Part shown: positions 42,989 through 52,457 of the stretch, in pieces
How positions within the stretch are numbered: the stretch's first letter is position 1
Layout: each line of letters starts with the position of its first letter
Source: Marivirga aurantiaca
GTDB lineage: Bacteria > Bacteroidota > Bacteroidia > Cytophagales > Cyclobacteriaceae
Direction: 5' to 3'
Assembly (NCBI RefSeq): GCF_016679925.1
Contig: NZ_JAEQBW010000002.1
Coordinates: forward strand, 542,627-606,626
DNA: 64,000 nt
Position numbers and translations under genes: made by a program
The notes under the pieces: model-generated
Seen by the model: the letters and a program-made list of their open reading frames with translations, nothing else
Told to the model about the DNA's origin: nothing
Database searches by the model: none

Positions 42989-45295
42989 ATGTTGATATGT
43001 ATTTTATCTGTAGTTATAATCGCATTTTTAGTTCCTCTGCTCCATAGGTTCCTGGGAAATAAAACAGCTTTTGCGCTAGCCATCCTTCCCTTCACCATTT
43101 TTGTTTGGTTGCTAATACAATACCTCAATAATTCAGCTTCATTTCCCTTAAAAGAATTATATAAGTGGAACCCTTACTTCCATCTCAACCTGGCATTTTA
43201 CCTGGATGGACTGAGTTTGCTGTTCAGTTTATTAATTAGCGGCATAGGTACCCTTATCTATATTTATGCCGGATTTTACATGAAAAACGCTGCCTACTAT
43301 AGTCGCTTTTTTATGATCCTCACCTTATTCATGGCCTCAATGCTTGGGCTGGTATTGGCGGATAATTGGCTTGTCATCATTGTTTTTTGGGAAATGACCA
43401 GTATCACCTCATTTCTATTGATTGGCTACGAAAATGAGCAGGAAAAGGCAAGAGCTGCTGCATGGCAGGGTCTTTTAGTAACAGCATCTGGTGGGCTTGC
43501 TTTATTGGCCGGCATGGTGTTAATGGCAATAGTCACTGGAGAATACAGTATTTCAGGCTTAGCTCAATACAGTGGATTACTTACTGAACATAATTTATAT
43601 CTACCAATACTGCTATGTGTTTCCTTTGGGGCATTTACAAAATCGGCCCAGGTACCCTTTCATTTTTGGCTGCCCAATGCAATGGCTGCCCCAACTCCGG
43701 TGAGTGCCTATTTGCATTCAGCTACTATGGTTAAAGCAGGGATATATTTTTTCGCACGCTTCTCAAATAGTCTGGGCAATACAATTGAATGGCAAATCTT
43801 GCTTTGCACAGTGGGTAGTTTAACAATGGTTACCGGGGCTGTAATGGCTTTTCGCTCCGATAATTTGAAGAAACTGCTTGCTTATTCTACTATAAGTGCG
43901 TTGGGGATAATGGTAGTAACTTTTGGAATTGGCACAGAAGCAGCCATTTATGCTGGCATTGCTTATATTATAGCTCATGCTTTTTATAAGTCATCCTTAT
44001 TTATGCTGGCAGGTATTATAGATAAACAAACGGGTACCAAATTATTAAGTGAGCTCCCTCAATTATTATATAGAAAATTGCCATTGGCATTTGTACTGGT
44101 ATTGACTGCTGCCTTTTCATTAGGTGGAATAGCGCCTTTTTTTGGCTTTGTGGGAAAGGAAATGTTGTTGGAAATGACCTTAGGTGCTCCTTTTTATTCT
44201 ATGGCATTAACGGTAGTGATTTTATTAGTAGGAACTATTTTTGTAGCTATTCTGCTGATTCTTACACATAAAGCTTTCTTCAAAAAAGCAACTGATAAAA
44301 AAACTGATCTTCAACAGGTTCCGAAATTTTTTTATTTGGCTCCGGCAGTTACAGCATTAGCGGGCTTGTTCTTTGGGTTATTTCCTGATGCCTTATCTGA
44401 CCTCATTTCGCAAGCTTCCATCAGTATCGATCAGGAGCTTCCTCCAAAACACCTAGCCCTTTGGCACGGCTGGAATCTGGCTTTATTACTTAGTATCTTC
44501 TCTATTATTGCCGGGGTGGGCTTGTATTACTGGAACATCAAAAAGTCATATGAACTTCAATCTGAATTTTTAAAGAAATTTACACCATCAGCCATTTATG
44601 ATAAGTTATTTAATGGGATGCTTCGTTTAGCGGAATGGCAGACTAGAAAAATCCAAACAGGCTATTTACGGTACTATGCGATGTTTACATCGCTAACGAT
44701 ATTATTGCTTACCGGATTTACCTTTCTATTTAAAGCAGGTATTCGATTAAATATTGCTACTATTGATATTTATGTTTTTGAAGTATTGCTGGGGATTATA
44801 GTGATGATGGCCCTGGGATTCACCTTAATTACAAGATCCAAAATTGCAGCCTTATTGTCCTTATCAATAGTTGGCATTGCTATTTCTATCATCTTTCTGG
44901 AAGCGGGAGCACCCGATCTGGCCATTACTTTTTTCCTGATTGATACTTTGACTATTACCATCTTTGTATTGATTTTACATAAGCTACCGAAAAAAATAAT
45001 TGCTAAAAGCATATTTGCAAAATATAGGGATGCTTTCATTTCTTTAGGAATTGGGCTTTTGGTCACCTTGATATTGTTTTCCCTCACCTATCATCCGTTG
45101 GACTCCAGGCTGAAGGCCTATTATGCTGAAAACAGCTATACCCTGGCCAAGGGCAAAAACATAGTAAACGTGATACTGGTTGATTTTCGGGTGCTGGATA
45201 CTTTTGGAGAAATCATAGTGCTGGCAATTGCCGCTTTGGGAGTTTTCGCCCTTGTTAATTTTTCAAAGAAAAAAAAGAAAAACAGAACTCTATGA
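42989..45295 (+). CDS. mrpA: Na+/H+ antiporter subunit A (MrpA/MnhA, with MbhD/E-like tail)
   Basis: 768 aa, about 20 membrane helices. The NADH-quinone-oxidoreductase-like core has the conserved Lys/Glu region ([14 protein letters not shown] with Glu in helix 5; [36 protein letters not shown] region around 225-260, given by position). The last 200 residues hold the MrpA-specific DUF4040 and MbhE-like helices ([19 protein letters not shown]). Start of a seven-gene operon; mrpB overlaps by 4 nt. Confidence 0.94.
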   Translation: MLICILSVVIIAFLVPLLHRFLGNKTAFALAILPFTIFVWLLIQYLNNSASFPLKELYKWNPYFHLNLAFYLDGLSLLFSLLISGIGTLIYIYAGFYMKNAAYYSRFFMILTLFMASMLGLVLADNWLVIIVFWEMTSITSFLLIGYENEQEKARAAAWQGLLVTASGGLALLAGMVLMAIVTGEYSISGLAQYSGLLTEHNLYLPILLCVSFGAFTKSAQVPFHFWLPNAMAAPTPVSAYLHSATMVKAGIYFFARFSNSLGNTIEWQILLCTVGSLTMVTGAVMAFRSDNLKKLLAYSTISALGIMVVTFGIGTEAAIYAGIAYIIAHAFYKSSLFMLAGIIDKQTGTKLLSELPQLLYRKLPLAFVLVLTAAFSLGGIAPFFGFVGKEMLLEMTLGAPFYSMALTVVILLVGTIFVAILLILTHKAFFKKATDKKTDLQQVPKFFYLAPAVTALAGLFFGLFPDALSDLISQASISIDQELPPKHLALWHGWNLALLLSIFSIIAGVGLYYWNIKKSYELQSEFLKKFTPSAIYDKLFNGMLRLAEWQTRKIQTGYLRYYAMFTSLTILLLTGFTFLFKAGIRLNIATIDIYVFEVLLGIIVMMALGFTLITRSKIAALLSLSIVGIAISIIFLEAGAPDLAITFFLIDTLTITIFVLILHKLPKKIIAKSIFAKYRDAFISLGIGLLVTLILFSLTYHPLDSRLKAYYAENSYTLAKGKNIVNVILVDFRVLDTFGEIIVLAIAALGVFALVNFSKKKKKNRTL

Positions 45296-45705
45296 AATCT
45301 TTTATTCTCATCATATCCGCCCGGGTCATAGTGCCGGTCATGCTTATTTTCTCTGTATTCTTATTGTTCAGAGGTCATAACTTGCCGGGAGGAGGTTTTA
45401 TTGGTGGTTTAACAGCTGGTGCGGCCTTTGTGCTCCATGCGTTCGCATTTGGAATGGAAAGCACATTTAAAGCCTTGCGAATACGACCGGTGAAAATTAT
45501 TGCTATAGGATTGCTCTTGTCATTCTTAAGTGGAGTCATCGGATTAGTAACAGGGGAAGGCTTGTTTAAAGGCTACTGGCTGGATTGGGATGTCTCGTTC
45601 TTACCCAAGCTGGGCAGTCCGTTTTTGTTTGATGTGGGTGTTTATGTACTTGTAATGGGCATAGTAATGGTGATAATTTTTCCAAATATTCAAGAAGATT
45701 CATAA
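45292..45705 (+). CDS. mrpB: Na+/H+ antiporter subunit B
   Basis: 137 aa, four helices. The MnhB signature [18 protein letters not shown] is at about residues 25-42. Overlaps mrpA by 4 nt (ATGA); mrpC starts 1 nt after its stop. Part of the Mrp complex that exchanges Na+ (or Li+, K+) for protons, important at high pH and salt. Confidence 0.94.
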   Translation: MKSFILIISARVIVPVMLIFSVFLLFRGHNLPGGGFIGGLTAGAAFVLHAFAFGMESTFKALRIRPVKIIAIGLLLSFLSGVIGLVTGEGLFKGYWLDWDVSFLPKLGSPFLFDVGVYVLVMGIVMVIIFPNIQEDS

Positions 45706-45706
45706 A

Positions 45707-46042
45707 ATGGAATTTCTACTTTCAATATTGACAGGTTTATTGTTTGCAGCTGGAGTTTACCTCTTATTGCACAGGGATTTTGCTAAATTGGTGATGGGTA
45801 TTGTCATCATTGGTAATGCAACTGCCATTTTTATATTTGTGGCAGGTAGGATTGTACGTAAATCTGCTCCTTTTCTTGATGAACAAGGGGTAGCACCAGA
45901 CACTTTTGCAGATCCCGTTCCGCAAGCATTAATCCTTACCGCTTTAGTAATTGGTTTTGGTATTCAGGCATTTGCTCTTTTGCTTTTTAAGAAAGTGTAT
46001 GACATACCTGATATTGAAGAAGTTGACGACCTGAAAAAATAA
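45707..46042 (+). CDS. mrpC: Na+/H+ antiporter subunit C
   Basis: 111 aa, three helices, NuoK-like. The ending DPVPQALILTALVIGFGIQAF is the diagnostic MnhC motif. One nt from mrpB, 4 nt from mrpD. Confidence 0.94.
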   Translation: MEFLLSILTGLLFAAGVYLLLHRDFAKLVMGIVIIGNATAIFIFVAGRIVRKSAPFLDEQGVAPDTFADPVPQALILTALVIGFGIQAFALLLFKKVYDIPDIEEVDDLKK

Positions 46043-46046
46043 AGGA

Positions 46047-47561
46047 ATGGAATATTCTGAGTCAATGATACTTTTTCCTTTAGTTCTTCCTTTCCTAACA
46101 GCTTTATTATGTCTGTTTTTAGTGAGAAGAATATTTGCTCAGCATTTTATCTCCATTTTAGGCTCATTGGCACTAATGGTCTGTGCTATATTTTTATTGA
46201 TTGAGGTAGAGGAACAGGGCATGCTGGTTACACAAGTAGCCGGTTGGGAGGCACCATTTGGTATTACTATGGTTATTGATATGTTCTCAGCTATTATGAT
46301 TGCTATTAGTGCTTTTGTAGGGTTTGTAGTAAATATTTATTCCCTACAGGACATCCGGAATAAAAGAAAATATTTTGGCTATTTTACCTATTTTCATTTT
46401 CTGATCATGGGAGTGAATGGCGCTTTTATAGCTGGGGATATCTTTAATTTATATGTGTGGTTTGAGGTAATGCTGATAGCCTCTTTTGTTTTGCTGGCTA
46501 TTGGCAATGGAAAAGAGCAGCTGATAGGTACGGTTAAATATACACTGCTTAGCTTTATCGCTTCAGCTTTTTTGCTGATAGGGGTAGGGATGATTTATGG
46601 TATTAGTGGCAGTCTCAATATGGCTGATATCGCCCTTTATTTTCAACAAAACTGTAACGATCCTTTAATTACGGTGGCCGCTATGCTGTTTTTGCTGCCA
46701 TTTGCGATTAAATCGGCACTTTTCCCGGTTTATTTTTGGTTGCCGGCTTCTTACCCGGCTCCACCCATAGCTGTTACTGCACTTTTCTCTGGTTTATTGA
46801 CCAAAGTGGGGGTTTACGCGCTTCTGCGTTGTTTTACACTTCTGTTTATTCATGATGTGGAATATACCCATACTATTTTATTGGTAGCAGCAGGCTTAAC
46901 TATGTTAAGTGGCGTACTGGGTGCGGCTTCTAAAAAAGGTATGCGCACTATCTTATCTTTCCACATTATCAGTCAGATAGGATATATGGTGTTAGGATTG
47001 GGTTTATTCACCCCTTTAGCCATTGCGGGAGCTGTTTTTTACATCATCCATAACATTTTGGCCAAAACCAATTTATTTTTAATTACAGGGGTGGTTGAAA
47101 AAATAAAAGGGAGTTCCAGGCTGGAGGAAATTGGAGGTCTGTATAAAAATTTCCCTTTGCTTTCCTTGCTCTTTTTAATTGCTGCTTTATCATTGGCCGG
47201 TATTCCGCCTTTGTCAGGCTTTTGGGCTAAATTCATTTTAATAAAAGCAGGTTTTGAAGTGGAGTCTTATTTTGTGATTGTCATCGCTATTATTACTGGT
47301 TTGCTCACCTTATTCTCGATGACAAAAATTTGGATTTATGCCTTTTGGGGAGAAAGTAAAAGTGTGAACAAGCACGATTTAATAAGTAACGAAAGTAGTT
47401 TGTTCAGGCAACAATGGAGGTTAGTTCTGCCAGTGCTACTTATGGCTACGGCCACTCTCTTTATTGGGCTTTATCCAACGCATTTAATGAAATATGCAAG
47501 CCTGGCAGCCGAACAGCTGATGGATCCATCTATTTATATTCAAAAAGTGTTAGGGAAATAA
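46047..47561 (+). CDS. mrpD: Na+/H+ antiporter subunit D
   Basis: 504 aa, about 14 helices, NuoN/M-like. Conserved proton-path region: the Glu of VWFEVMLIASFVLLAIG, the Lys of FAIKSALFPVYFWLPASYPAP and SGLLTKVGVYALLR. The terminal 45 nt of the gene recur out of place at 47738 in the following gap (see that feature). Confidence 0.94.
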   Translation: MEYSESMILFPLVLPFLTALLCLFLVRRIFAQHFISILGSLALMVCAIFLLIEVEEQGMLVTQVAGWEAPFGITMVIDMFSAIMIAISAFVGFVVNIYSLQDIRNKRKYFGYFTYFHFLIMGVNGAFIAGDIFNLYVWFEVMLIASFVLLAIGNGKEQLIGTVKYTLLSFIASAFLLIGVGMIYGISGSLNMADIALYFQQNCNDPLITVAAMLFLLPFAIKSALFPVYFWLPASYPAPPIAVTALFSGLLTKVGVYALLRCFTLLFIHDVEYTHTILLVAAGLTMLSGVLGAASKKGMRTILSFHIISQIGYMVLGLGLFTPLAIAGAVFYIIHNILAKTNLFLITGVVEKIKGSSRLEEIGGLYKNFPLLSLLFLIAALSLAGIPPLSGFWAKFILIKAGFEVESYFVIVIAIITGLLTLFSMTKIWIYAFWGESKSVNKHDLISNESSLFRQQWRLVLPVLLMATATLFIGLYPTHLMKYASLAAEQLMDPSIYIQKVLGK

Positions 47562-47657
47562 TGATAAAGATCGCAGTCTTTGAACTAAATCTGAAAATAG
47601 ATAACAGGTCTTTTGTTACATAGTAGCAATTAGCAGAGGTTAAAGCACAATGATTCC

Positions 47658-47731
47658 ATGGTCGGTGGCGCACCGACCATCGCACTCAAATAGCTACCTT
47701 TTCTGCTTCCGGTCGGTGAGCCACCGACCGG
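47658..47731. repeat. REP-like twin hairpin (family B) in the mrp operon
   Basis: Hairpin one: ATGGTCGGTG (47658-47667), GCG, CACCGACCAT (47671-47680). Hairpin two: CCGGTCGGTG (47709-47718), AGC, CACCGACCGG (47722-47731). Both stems are perfect 10-mers. The linker has ACTCAAATAGCTACCTTTT, nearly repeated at the right end of the window (63857-63875) beside another hairpin. Confidence 0.85.
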
Positions 47732-47737
47732 GGGTTA

Positions 47738-47791
47738 CAGCTAATGGATCCATCCATTTACATTCAAAAAGTGTTAGGGAAATAATGATAA
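47738..47791 (+). pseudogene. 54-nt duplicate of the mrpD 3' end
   Basis: Matches 47514-47567 at 51 of 54 positions, including codons for QLMDPSIYIQKVLGK, the stop and 9 nt beyond. All three differences are synonymous in the mrpD frame (CTG/CTA, TCT/TCC, TAT/TAC). No start codon or longer frame goes with it. Confidence 0.85.
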
Positions 47792-47892
47792 CGATAGTTG
47801 AATTCAATGCTGTTAATTTAAGCCAATAGTGTTCTTTAAAGGAGAGGGATAGAAAACTATTATTGAATTAGCCGTTAATAGAAGAAGATATT

Positions 47893-48384
47893 ATGAGAAC
47901 TTTTATCATTCATTTGACTGCTACCATTATACTTGGTGTACTGTTGCATGACATTTTAGTAACAAAGGCTTCCGGGATAGCTGAATTTTGTATTTACCTG
48001 GCATTCATGCTGCTGCTTTGGTTAACAAGCTGGTTATATAACAGAACCTATTTCCGCCAATTTAAGGGTGCTGTTTTGTTGTTTTTTTACCTCATCAAAG
48101 AGCTCTTTGTCTCTAACCTGAAAGTGATTTATTATGTGATTACCCCTGGCCTACAGTTCAGGCCTGCTATATTGGAACTACCACTGGATATAAAGTCGGA
48201 AGCCGGAATTGCCTTATTGGCAAATATGATTACACTTACACCCGGCACACTTACACTTGAAATAAGTGAGGATAGAAAATTCCTTTATTATCACACCTTA
48301 AATGTACCTGATAATGATTTAGAGGAAGCCAAAAGGCAGGTAAAAGAAGGATTTGAGAAAAGAATAATGGCGATAGTGCAATGA
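47893..48384 (+). CDS. mrpE: Na+/H+ antiporter subunit E
   Basis: 163 aa, two to three helices and a C-terminal soluble domain. MnhE motif IALLANMITLTPGTLTLEIS is at about residues 105-125. Separated from mrpD by the repeat-bearing gap; overlaps mrpF by 4 nt. Confidence 0.93.
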   Translation: MRTFIIHLTATIILGVLLHDILVTKASGIAEFCIYLAFMLLLWLTSWLYNRTYFRQFKGAVLLFFYLIKELFVSNLKVIYYVITPGLQFRPAILELPLDIKSEAGIALLANMITLTPGTLTLEISEDRKFLYYHTLNVPDNDLEEAKRQVKEGFEKRIMAIVQ

Positions 48385-48659
48385 ATTATTTTGAAACACT
48401 TCTATGGGTAGCATTGCTTGCATTGATTGTAGCATTTTTCATCACTATGATCCGTTTTGTTTATGGCCCTACTTTTATGGATAGGGTAGTAACATTTGAT
48501 CTGATGACCGCTAACCTGGTTGGGGTTATTGGAATTTATGCTATGATTTCAGATGATGCCATGCTATTGGATGTAGCTTTAGTGTTGGCATTGATCGGAT
48601 TTTTCGGAATTATGGCCTTTGCCTATTATACAAGAAAAAGAACTAAAAATGATCGTTGA
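48381..48659 (+). CDS. mrpF: Na+/H+ antiporter subunit F
   Basis: 92 aa, three helices; conserved RFVYGPTFMDRVVTFDLMTA and ALVLALIGFFGIMAFA. Overlaps mrpE by 4 nt and mrpG by 11 nt. Confidence 0.93.
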   Translation: MNYFETLLWVALLALIVAFFITMIRFVYGPTFMDRVVTFDLMTANLVGVIGIYAMISDDAMLLDVALVLALIGFFGIMAFAYYTRKRTKNDR

Positions 48660-48990
48660 AATCCTTATACTGATTTTCGTTTTCTTAGGAGTATTTTTAA
48701 TTTTTGTGGCTACTCTTGGTTTATTCCGACTGCCTGACCTTTATACCAGAATGTCAGCTGTTACCAAAGCAGTTTCTTTTAAAGTTGGATTGATTATGTT
48801 AAGTACAGCCATATATTTCAATACTTTACCTGTGGTGCTTAAATCAATTATTATTGTTTTTCTATTATTGCTAACCACTCCTGTTTCTTCGCACCTTCTG
48901 GCGCGCGAGGCTTATATGAAAAAGATGCCATTATGGAAGAATACGATAGTGGATGAATTTAAAAAATACCTTGAGAAAAAGAGGAATTAG
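48649..48990 (+). CDS. mrpG: Na+/H+ antiporter subunit G
   Basis: 113 aa from the ATG at 48649; the frame is open further upstream inside mrpF but only from a TTG. MnhG motif LGLFRLPDLYTRMSAVTKA is at about residues 19-37, with three helices. Last gene of the Mrp operon. Confidence 0.93.
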   Translation: MIVEILILIFVFLGVFLIFVATLGLFRLPDLYTRMSAVTKAVSFKVGLIMLSTAIYFNTLPVVLKSIIIVFLLLLTTPVSSHLLAREAYMKKMPLWKNTIVDEFKKYLEKKRN

Positions 48991-49028
48991 AATAATTCCT
49001 CTGAATCCAGAAATTGTTTGCAATCAAG

Positions 49029-49075
49029 GTCATTAAGGATGAGGGTTCTATTCTAGCCCTATCTTAACGACATTG
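49029..49075. repeat. Short degenerate family C element
   Basis: GTCATTAAG (49029-49037) pairs with CTTAACGAC (49063-49071), and GAGGGTT with AGCCCT inside. The ends match those of the full element at 52085-52176 (reverse orientation: CAATGTCGTTAAG). It lies downstream of mrpG and could terminate or be a decayed copy. Confidence 0.5.
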
Positions 49076-49106
49076 TGCAAGCATTGGCATGAGCATCAAT
49101 CATCCT

Positions 49107-49601
49107 TTACCCACCATAGTGATACTCTGTTTCCCATTCCATCAATGGTTCTGCATCAGGATTCCTGACACCTGAATTTACTACTTCAGCTATGAATATG
49201 GTATGGTCACCTTTATTAATAGCTTCTACCACTTTGCCTTCTACAAAAGCTGGCAAACGGGTCAGCAAAGGCGCTCCTGTTACTCCTTCTTCAAATAAAC
49301 TTCCGTTGATTTTGTTTCCTTCCACCTCGGTGTCTTTGGAAAATTCCGGTATAAGTGGCTTTTCTGCTTTGCCAATTACATTAATGGCCAACACTCCGCT
49401 TTCAGCAATAACATTGACTAATTCCCCATCATTTTTAATCGCAGCCATCACTAATGGAGGATCAAAAGAAACCTGACTTACCCAACTTACTGTTGCCGCA
49501 GCAATATCCTCATTGTTTTTAGAGCTGACTATATAAAACCCATAGGAAATCTTTTTGAGTGCCTGTGTCATTGTGCTTGTTTTTTTAATTTCTCGGTTCA
49601 T
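49107..49601 (-). CDS. Flavin reductase-like protein (FMN-binding split barrel)
   Basis: 164 aa. Flavin_Reduct domain: ISYGFYIVSSKNNEDIAAATVSW (about residues 18-40) and DPPLVMAAIKNDG are the FMN-contacting strands; the end carries DHTIFIAEVVNSG. Two possible starts, Met1 or Met11 (MTQALKK). May supply reduced flavin to an unlinked monooxygenase or act as a FMN reductase. Confidence 0.85.
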   Translation of the reverse strand: MNREIKKTSTMTQALKKISYGFYIVSSKNNEDIAAATVSWVSQVSFDPPLVMAAIKNDGELVNVIAESGVLAINVIGKAEKPLIPEFSKDTEVEGNKINGSLFEEGVTGAPLLTRLPAFVEGKVVEAINKGDHTIFIAEVVNSGVRNPDAEPLMEWETEYHYGG

Positions 49602-49708
49602 AATGAATGAAATTTGTCTAGGTGAAAAAATCTGTATAAAATTAACGGAAGCATACGCTAATATGCTTCCACAGAATTTAAAGCTTCTACATAAAAGAAC
49701 CTTAATAT

Positions 49709-49912
49709 TTAATCATTTAATTCAAATGAGATTTTGGCGTTTATACCGTATGATGTTACTTTGTTATCTGTTACTTTAGCTTTCATTTCGCTAACGTAAA
49801 TAGATTTGATATTTTTGACAGATTTTGATGCTTGGTTTAAAGCAACTTGTACTGCATCGTCAAAGCTTTTTTCAGAAGCTGCTATCACTTCAATTACTTT
49901 TACAACTTTCAT
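49709..49912 (-). CDS. Dodecin family protein, without the flavin-stacking Trp
   Basis: 67 aa: KVVKVIEVIAASEKSFDDAVQ, then ASKSVKNIKSIYV, then INAKISFEL, covering the whole dodecin beta-alpha-beta-beta fold. Dodecins form twelve-subunit shells that store flavins between stacked tryptophans. The position usually occupied by that Trp (NIRW in typical members) is Ser here (NIKS). Flavin binding may be weak or changed. It is transcribed toward the flavin reductase gene, 107 nt away. Confidence 0.88.
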   Translation of the reverse strand: MKVVKVIEVIAASEKSFDDAVQVALNQASKSVKNIKSIYVSEMKAKVTDNKVTSYGINAKISFELND

Positions 49913-49984
49913 AATTTTGGATTTTAAGGTTAAAAAATAGTTTATTGTAGCTTCTAATTATCTACGACTGTTGCCAATTTATAG

Positions 49985-50890
49985 TTATCGGTTAAGCATC
50001 TTTTCTAATATTTGCATGGGTTTGCTGAGGCTTTTTCTACTTTTGTAATAGTTCTCCCATGGGTTCTCTTCATTTTCTATTCTTTTTTGGATATTGCTCA
50101 ACGTGTATCTTTGAGCATTCATTTTTCCCTGAAGTTCTTTCCAGAATAAAGGTGTTGCCACAGGTGCTCCTTCAAGAGCTCGTACAGCATAAGGCATTAC
50201 GGAAGTCTGAGCATAGCTATTTCTCATGTAGTCCAGGAATAGTCTACCTTTCCTTTTATCTTTCCGTATCTCGGTTGTGTAGTCATCAGGTTTATCATTA
50301 GCTATAATCTTACAAACACCGGATGCAAATTCTCTTACCTCATCAAAATTTTTATTTCTGATAATGGGGACAATTATGTGTAAACCTTTGGAACCTGTAG
50401 TCATAATAAAGGTTTTCAGATCTAATTCATCTTCCAGTAGCTTGCGAAAATCCTTAGCAGCTTGTATTACTACATTAAAATCATTGTCAGAAGGATCAAG
50501 GTCAAATACAAGCTTGTCCGGATAATCAATTTTATCTTTTTTACTTAGCCAGATATGGGGGGTAATGCAGCCCTGGTTGGCCAAATATGTAAGGCTGGCT
50601 TTTTTATTGATCATCACCATCTCAATTTCCCCATCTTCTTTCGGTACTTTTACAGTATCAAGCCAATCAGGAAAGTAATCAGAGGCTTCTTTTTGATAAA
50701 AGCTCTTGCCACCAATGCCATCAGGAAACCTATGCATGGTGACAGGTCTGTCTTTAGTATAAGGGATTATATGTTCAGCCATTGCCAGATAGTATTCAAT
50801 TAAATCTATTTTACTTATTCCCGCTTTAGGAAATAAAAGCTTGTTTTGATTGGTAACCCCGACAATATAACGACCCACTTTTAAATCCAT
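49985..50890 (-). CDS. Stand-alone LigD-type polymerase/primase
   Basis: 301 aa covering only the polymerase domain of LigD. Catalytic Asp pair in VFDLDPSD (about residues 128-135), GSKGLHIIVPI nucleotide-binding segment and the third acidic motif in LDYMRN. In end-joining repair this activity fills or adds nucleotides (often ribonucleotides) at DNA ends. It starts 2 nt after the phosphoesterase gene. No ligase or Ku gene is in the window. Confidence 0.9.
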   Translation of the reverse strand: MDLKVGRYIVGVTNQNKLLFPKAGISKIDLIEYYLAMAEHIIPYTKDRPVTMHRFPDGIGGKSFYQKEASDYFPDWLDTVKVPKEDGEIEMVMINKKASLTYLANQGCITPHIWLSKKDKIDYPDKLVFDLDPSDNDFNVVIQAAKDFRKLLEDELDLKTFIMTTGSKGLHIIVPIIRNKNFDEVREFASGVCKIIANDKPDDYTTEIRKDKRKGRLFLDYMRNSYAQTSVMPYAVRALEGAPVATPLFWKELQGKMNAQRYTLSNIQKRIENEENPWENYYKSRKSLSKPMQILEKMLNR

Positions 50891-50892
50891 AA

Positions 50893-51486
50893 TTATTCAT
50901 TTTTTCCATTCGAAGAGGTGCTTATTTCTTTCATACTACGCCCTGTTTTTACAGATTCATTCTCTGTTTTAGCGGGCTTTCTTCTTGCATCGGCTTCTTT
51001 ATCATCCTTTTTTATGATCAGCCAGTTATTGCCCATATTTGTTTTAATGAGGGTATAGCCTCCTGATATTTTTTTTCCTTCTAACCACACTTCCATTTTA
51101 CCATCTTTATAGCTTTCTTCCAGTGATTTTTCCTCCTCATTTTCTTCCAATAGGTTTTTAAAAGTGCCGTTATCCCATACCATTACTGTACCTGCTCCAT
51201 ATTGACCTTCCGGTATAACTCCTTCAAAATCAATATAGTCTATTGGGTGATCTTCGGTGGGGATGGCTAATCGTTTATCTGCCGGATTGGTAAAGGGGCC
51301 TTTTGGGATTACCCATGATTTAAGCACACCTGCTATCTCCAGGCGGAAATCAAAGTGTAAATTTTGGGCATCGTACTTTTGAATCACAAATCGCGCTGAA
51401 CCTGGTTTGCTATTACCTCCTTTGGGTTCCGGAGATTTCTTGAAATCCCTCTTTTTGTTGTATTCGGTTAAATTAGGATGACTCAT
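50893..51486 (-). CDS. Stand-alone LigD-type 3'-phosphoesterase
   Basis: 197 aa. 3'-phosphoesterase core: FVIQKYDAQNLHFDFRLE with the catalytic His/Asp, WVIPKGPF, EDHPIDY and EGVIPEGQYGAGTV, all typical of the LigD PE module. The C-terminus is a Lys/Ser-rich tail instead of a link to a ligase. Trims 3' ends so they can be ligated. First gene of a two-gene minus-strand unit with the polymerase. Confidence 0.92.
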   Translation of the reverse strand: MSHPNLTEYNKKRDFKKSPEPKGGNSKPGSARFVIQKYDAQNLHFDFRLEIAGVLKSWVIPKGPFTNPADKRLAIPTEDHPIDYIDFEGVIPEGQYGAGTVMVWDNGTFKNLLEENEEEKSLEESYKDGKMEVWLEGKKISGGYTLIKTNMGNNWLIIKKDDKEADARRKPAKTENESVKTGRSMKEISTSSNGKNE

Positions 51487-51596
51487 GCTTCTAATAATTT
51501 ATCATAATCTCAGAAGAAACTATTCTAATTTTTTTAACGCTATCTGCGGTTTGCCGTTAATTGAACAGCAGATTTTTTTAACATAACTATTTTTTT

Positions 51597-52052
51597 ATGA
51601 ACTGGAACTGGAATAGTCAATTGCTGATATTATTGAATGTTGCAATAGCAGCAGTACTTACAGGACTCATTGGAATAGAACGAGAATCAAAGAATAAACC
51701 GGCAGGATTCAGAACCAATATGATAGTAGGAAGCTCTGCCGCATTACTGTTGTCGTTGAGCAAAGTAATTGTTAGCAGCTATGCCTATAGCGACTTGTCA
51801 GAAGTGGTCCAGGCTGACCCAACAAGGATCATTGAAGCCATTATTGTGGGTATCAGCTTTATAGGTGCGGGTACTATATTAAAAGGTAGGGATGAAGATA
51901 AAGTGTATTATTTAACAACAGCTGCCACGGTCTTGTTTTCAGCTGCTATTGGAATAGCTGTAGCTCTTGAACAGTATTTATTAGCAAGTTCGGCTACTGT
52001 TTTGCTACTTATTATCAATAGACTGGTGAAGTATGTTTACAATAAACTCTAG
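51597..52052 (+). CDS. MgtC/SapB-family membrane protein
   Basis: 151 aa, four helices. The conserved stretch GLIGIERESKNKPAGFRTNMIVG is at about residues 23-45, with Arg-Glu and the AGFRT loop; then SFIGAGTILKG. The short form lacks the C-terminal ACT-like domain of MgtC. Family members act in Mg2+ limitation or ATP synthase control in pathogens; the role in a free-living bacterium is unknown. Confidence 0.87.
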   Translation: MNWNWNSQLLILLNVAIAAVLTGLIGIERESKNKPAGFRTNMIVGSSAALLLSLSKVIVSSYAYSDLSEVVQADPTRIIEAIIVGISFIGAGTILKGRDEDKVYYLTTAATVLFSAAIGIAVALEQYLLASSATVLLLIINRLVKYVYNKL

Positions 52053-52084
52053 ATAGACAGCTTATTAAAGAGGTACGTTTTAGG

Positions 52085-52176
52085 GCAATGTCGTTAAGTT
52101 AAGATAAACTTCCTTCTCCCTTTGGAGAAGGATAGAGGTTGAGGGTTTATTTTAAAGCTTAACTTAATGACATTGC
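52085..52176. repeat. 92-bp MITE-like element (family C) with 19-nt inverted ends
   Basis: GCAATGTCGTTAAGTTAAG (52085-52103) is the inverted copy of CTTAACTTAATGACATTGC (52158-52176) with one mismatch (a G-T pair in RNA). Inside, CCTTCTCC (52112-52119) pairs with GGAGAAGG (52124-52131). The core is shared with the two copies before argG. The rest of this 405-nt gap (to 52457) shows nothing else. Confidence 0.8.
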
Positions 52177-52457
52177 GTTTTAGAGGGAAGGCTATTGAAT
52201 TCCGCTTACTTTCCGTCTGATTCTATCAGCCTTTCAAAAACAAATTGATAATCAAAGGGATAGTTACTTCTCAGCACTTCCTGAAAATTGTATTTAATCA
52301 CTATTAATTAAGGCAAAAGAAAGGTATAGGAGCTGTAAAACTATACAATAATCATGAAAAATGATGTAAGAGAATCAATTCATATGAATCTACATTTGTA
52401 CAAGAACCTTATGTAATCAACCTTAAAATAATTCTCTGATGTTAACTTTTGTAAGAT

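Larger units (their letters stand above)
47562..47892. other. 331-nt insertion-like gap inside the mrp operon
   Basis: All other mrp genes overlap or nearly touch, so this gap is exceptional. It contains two family-B hairpins with ACTCAAATAGCTA between them, and a second copy of the mrpD end. After the copy (47792-47892) the sequence is AT-rich leader for mrpE. Confidence 0.75.

Noticed and set aside
47658..47731. Possible CRISPR-like repeats in the mrp operon
   Set aside because: Only two hairpins of different stem sequence and no spacers; REP-like instead.
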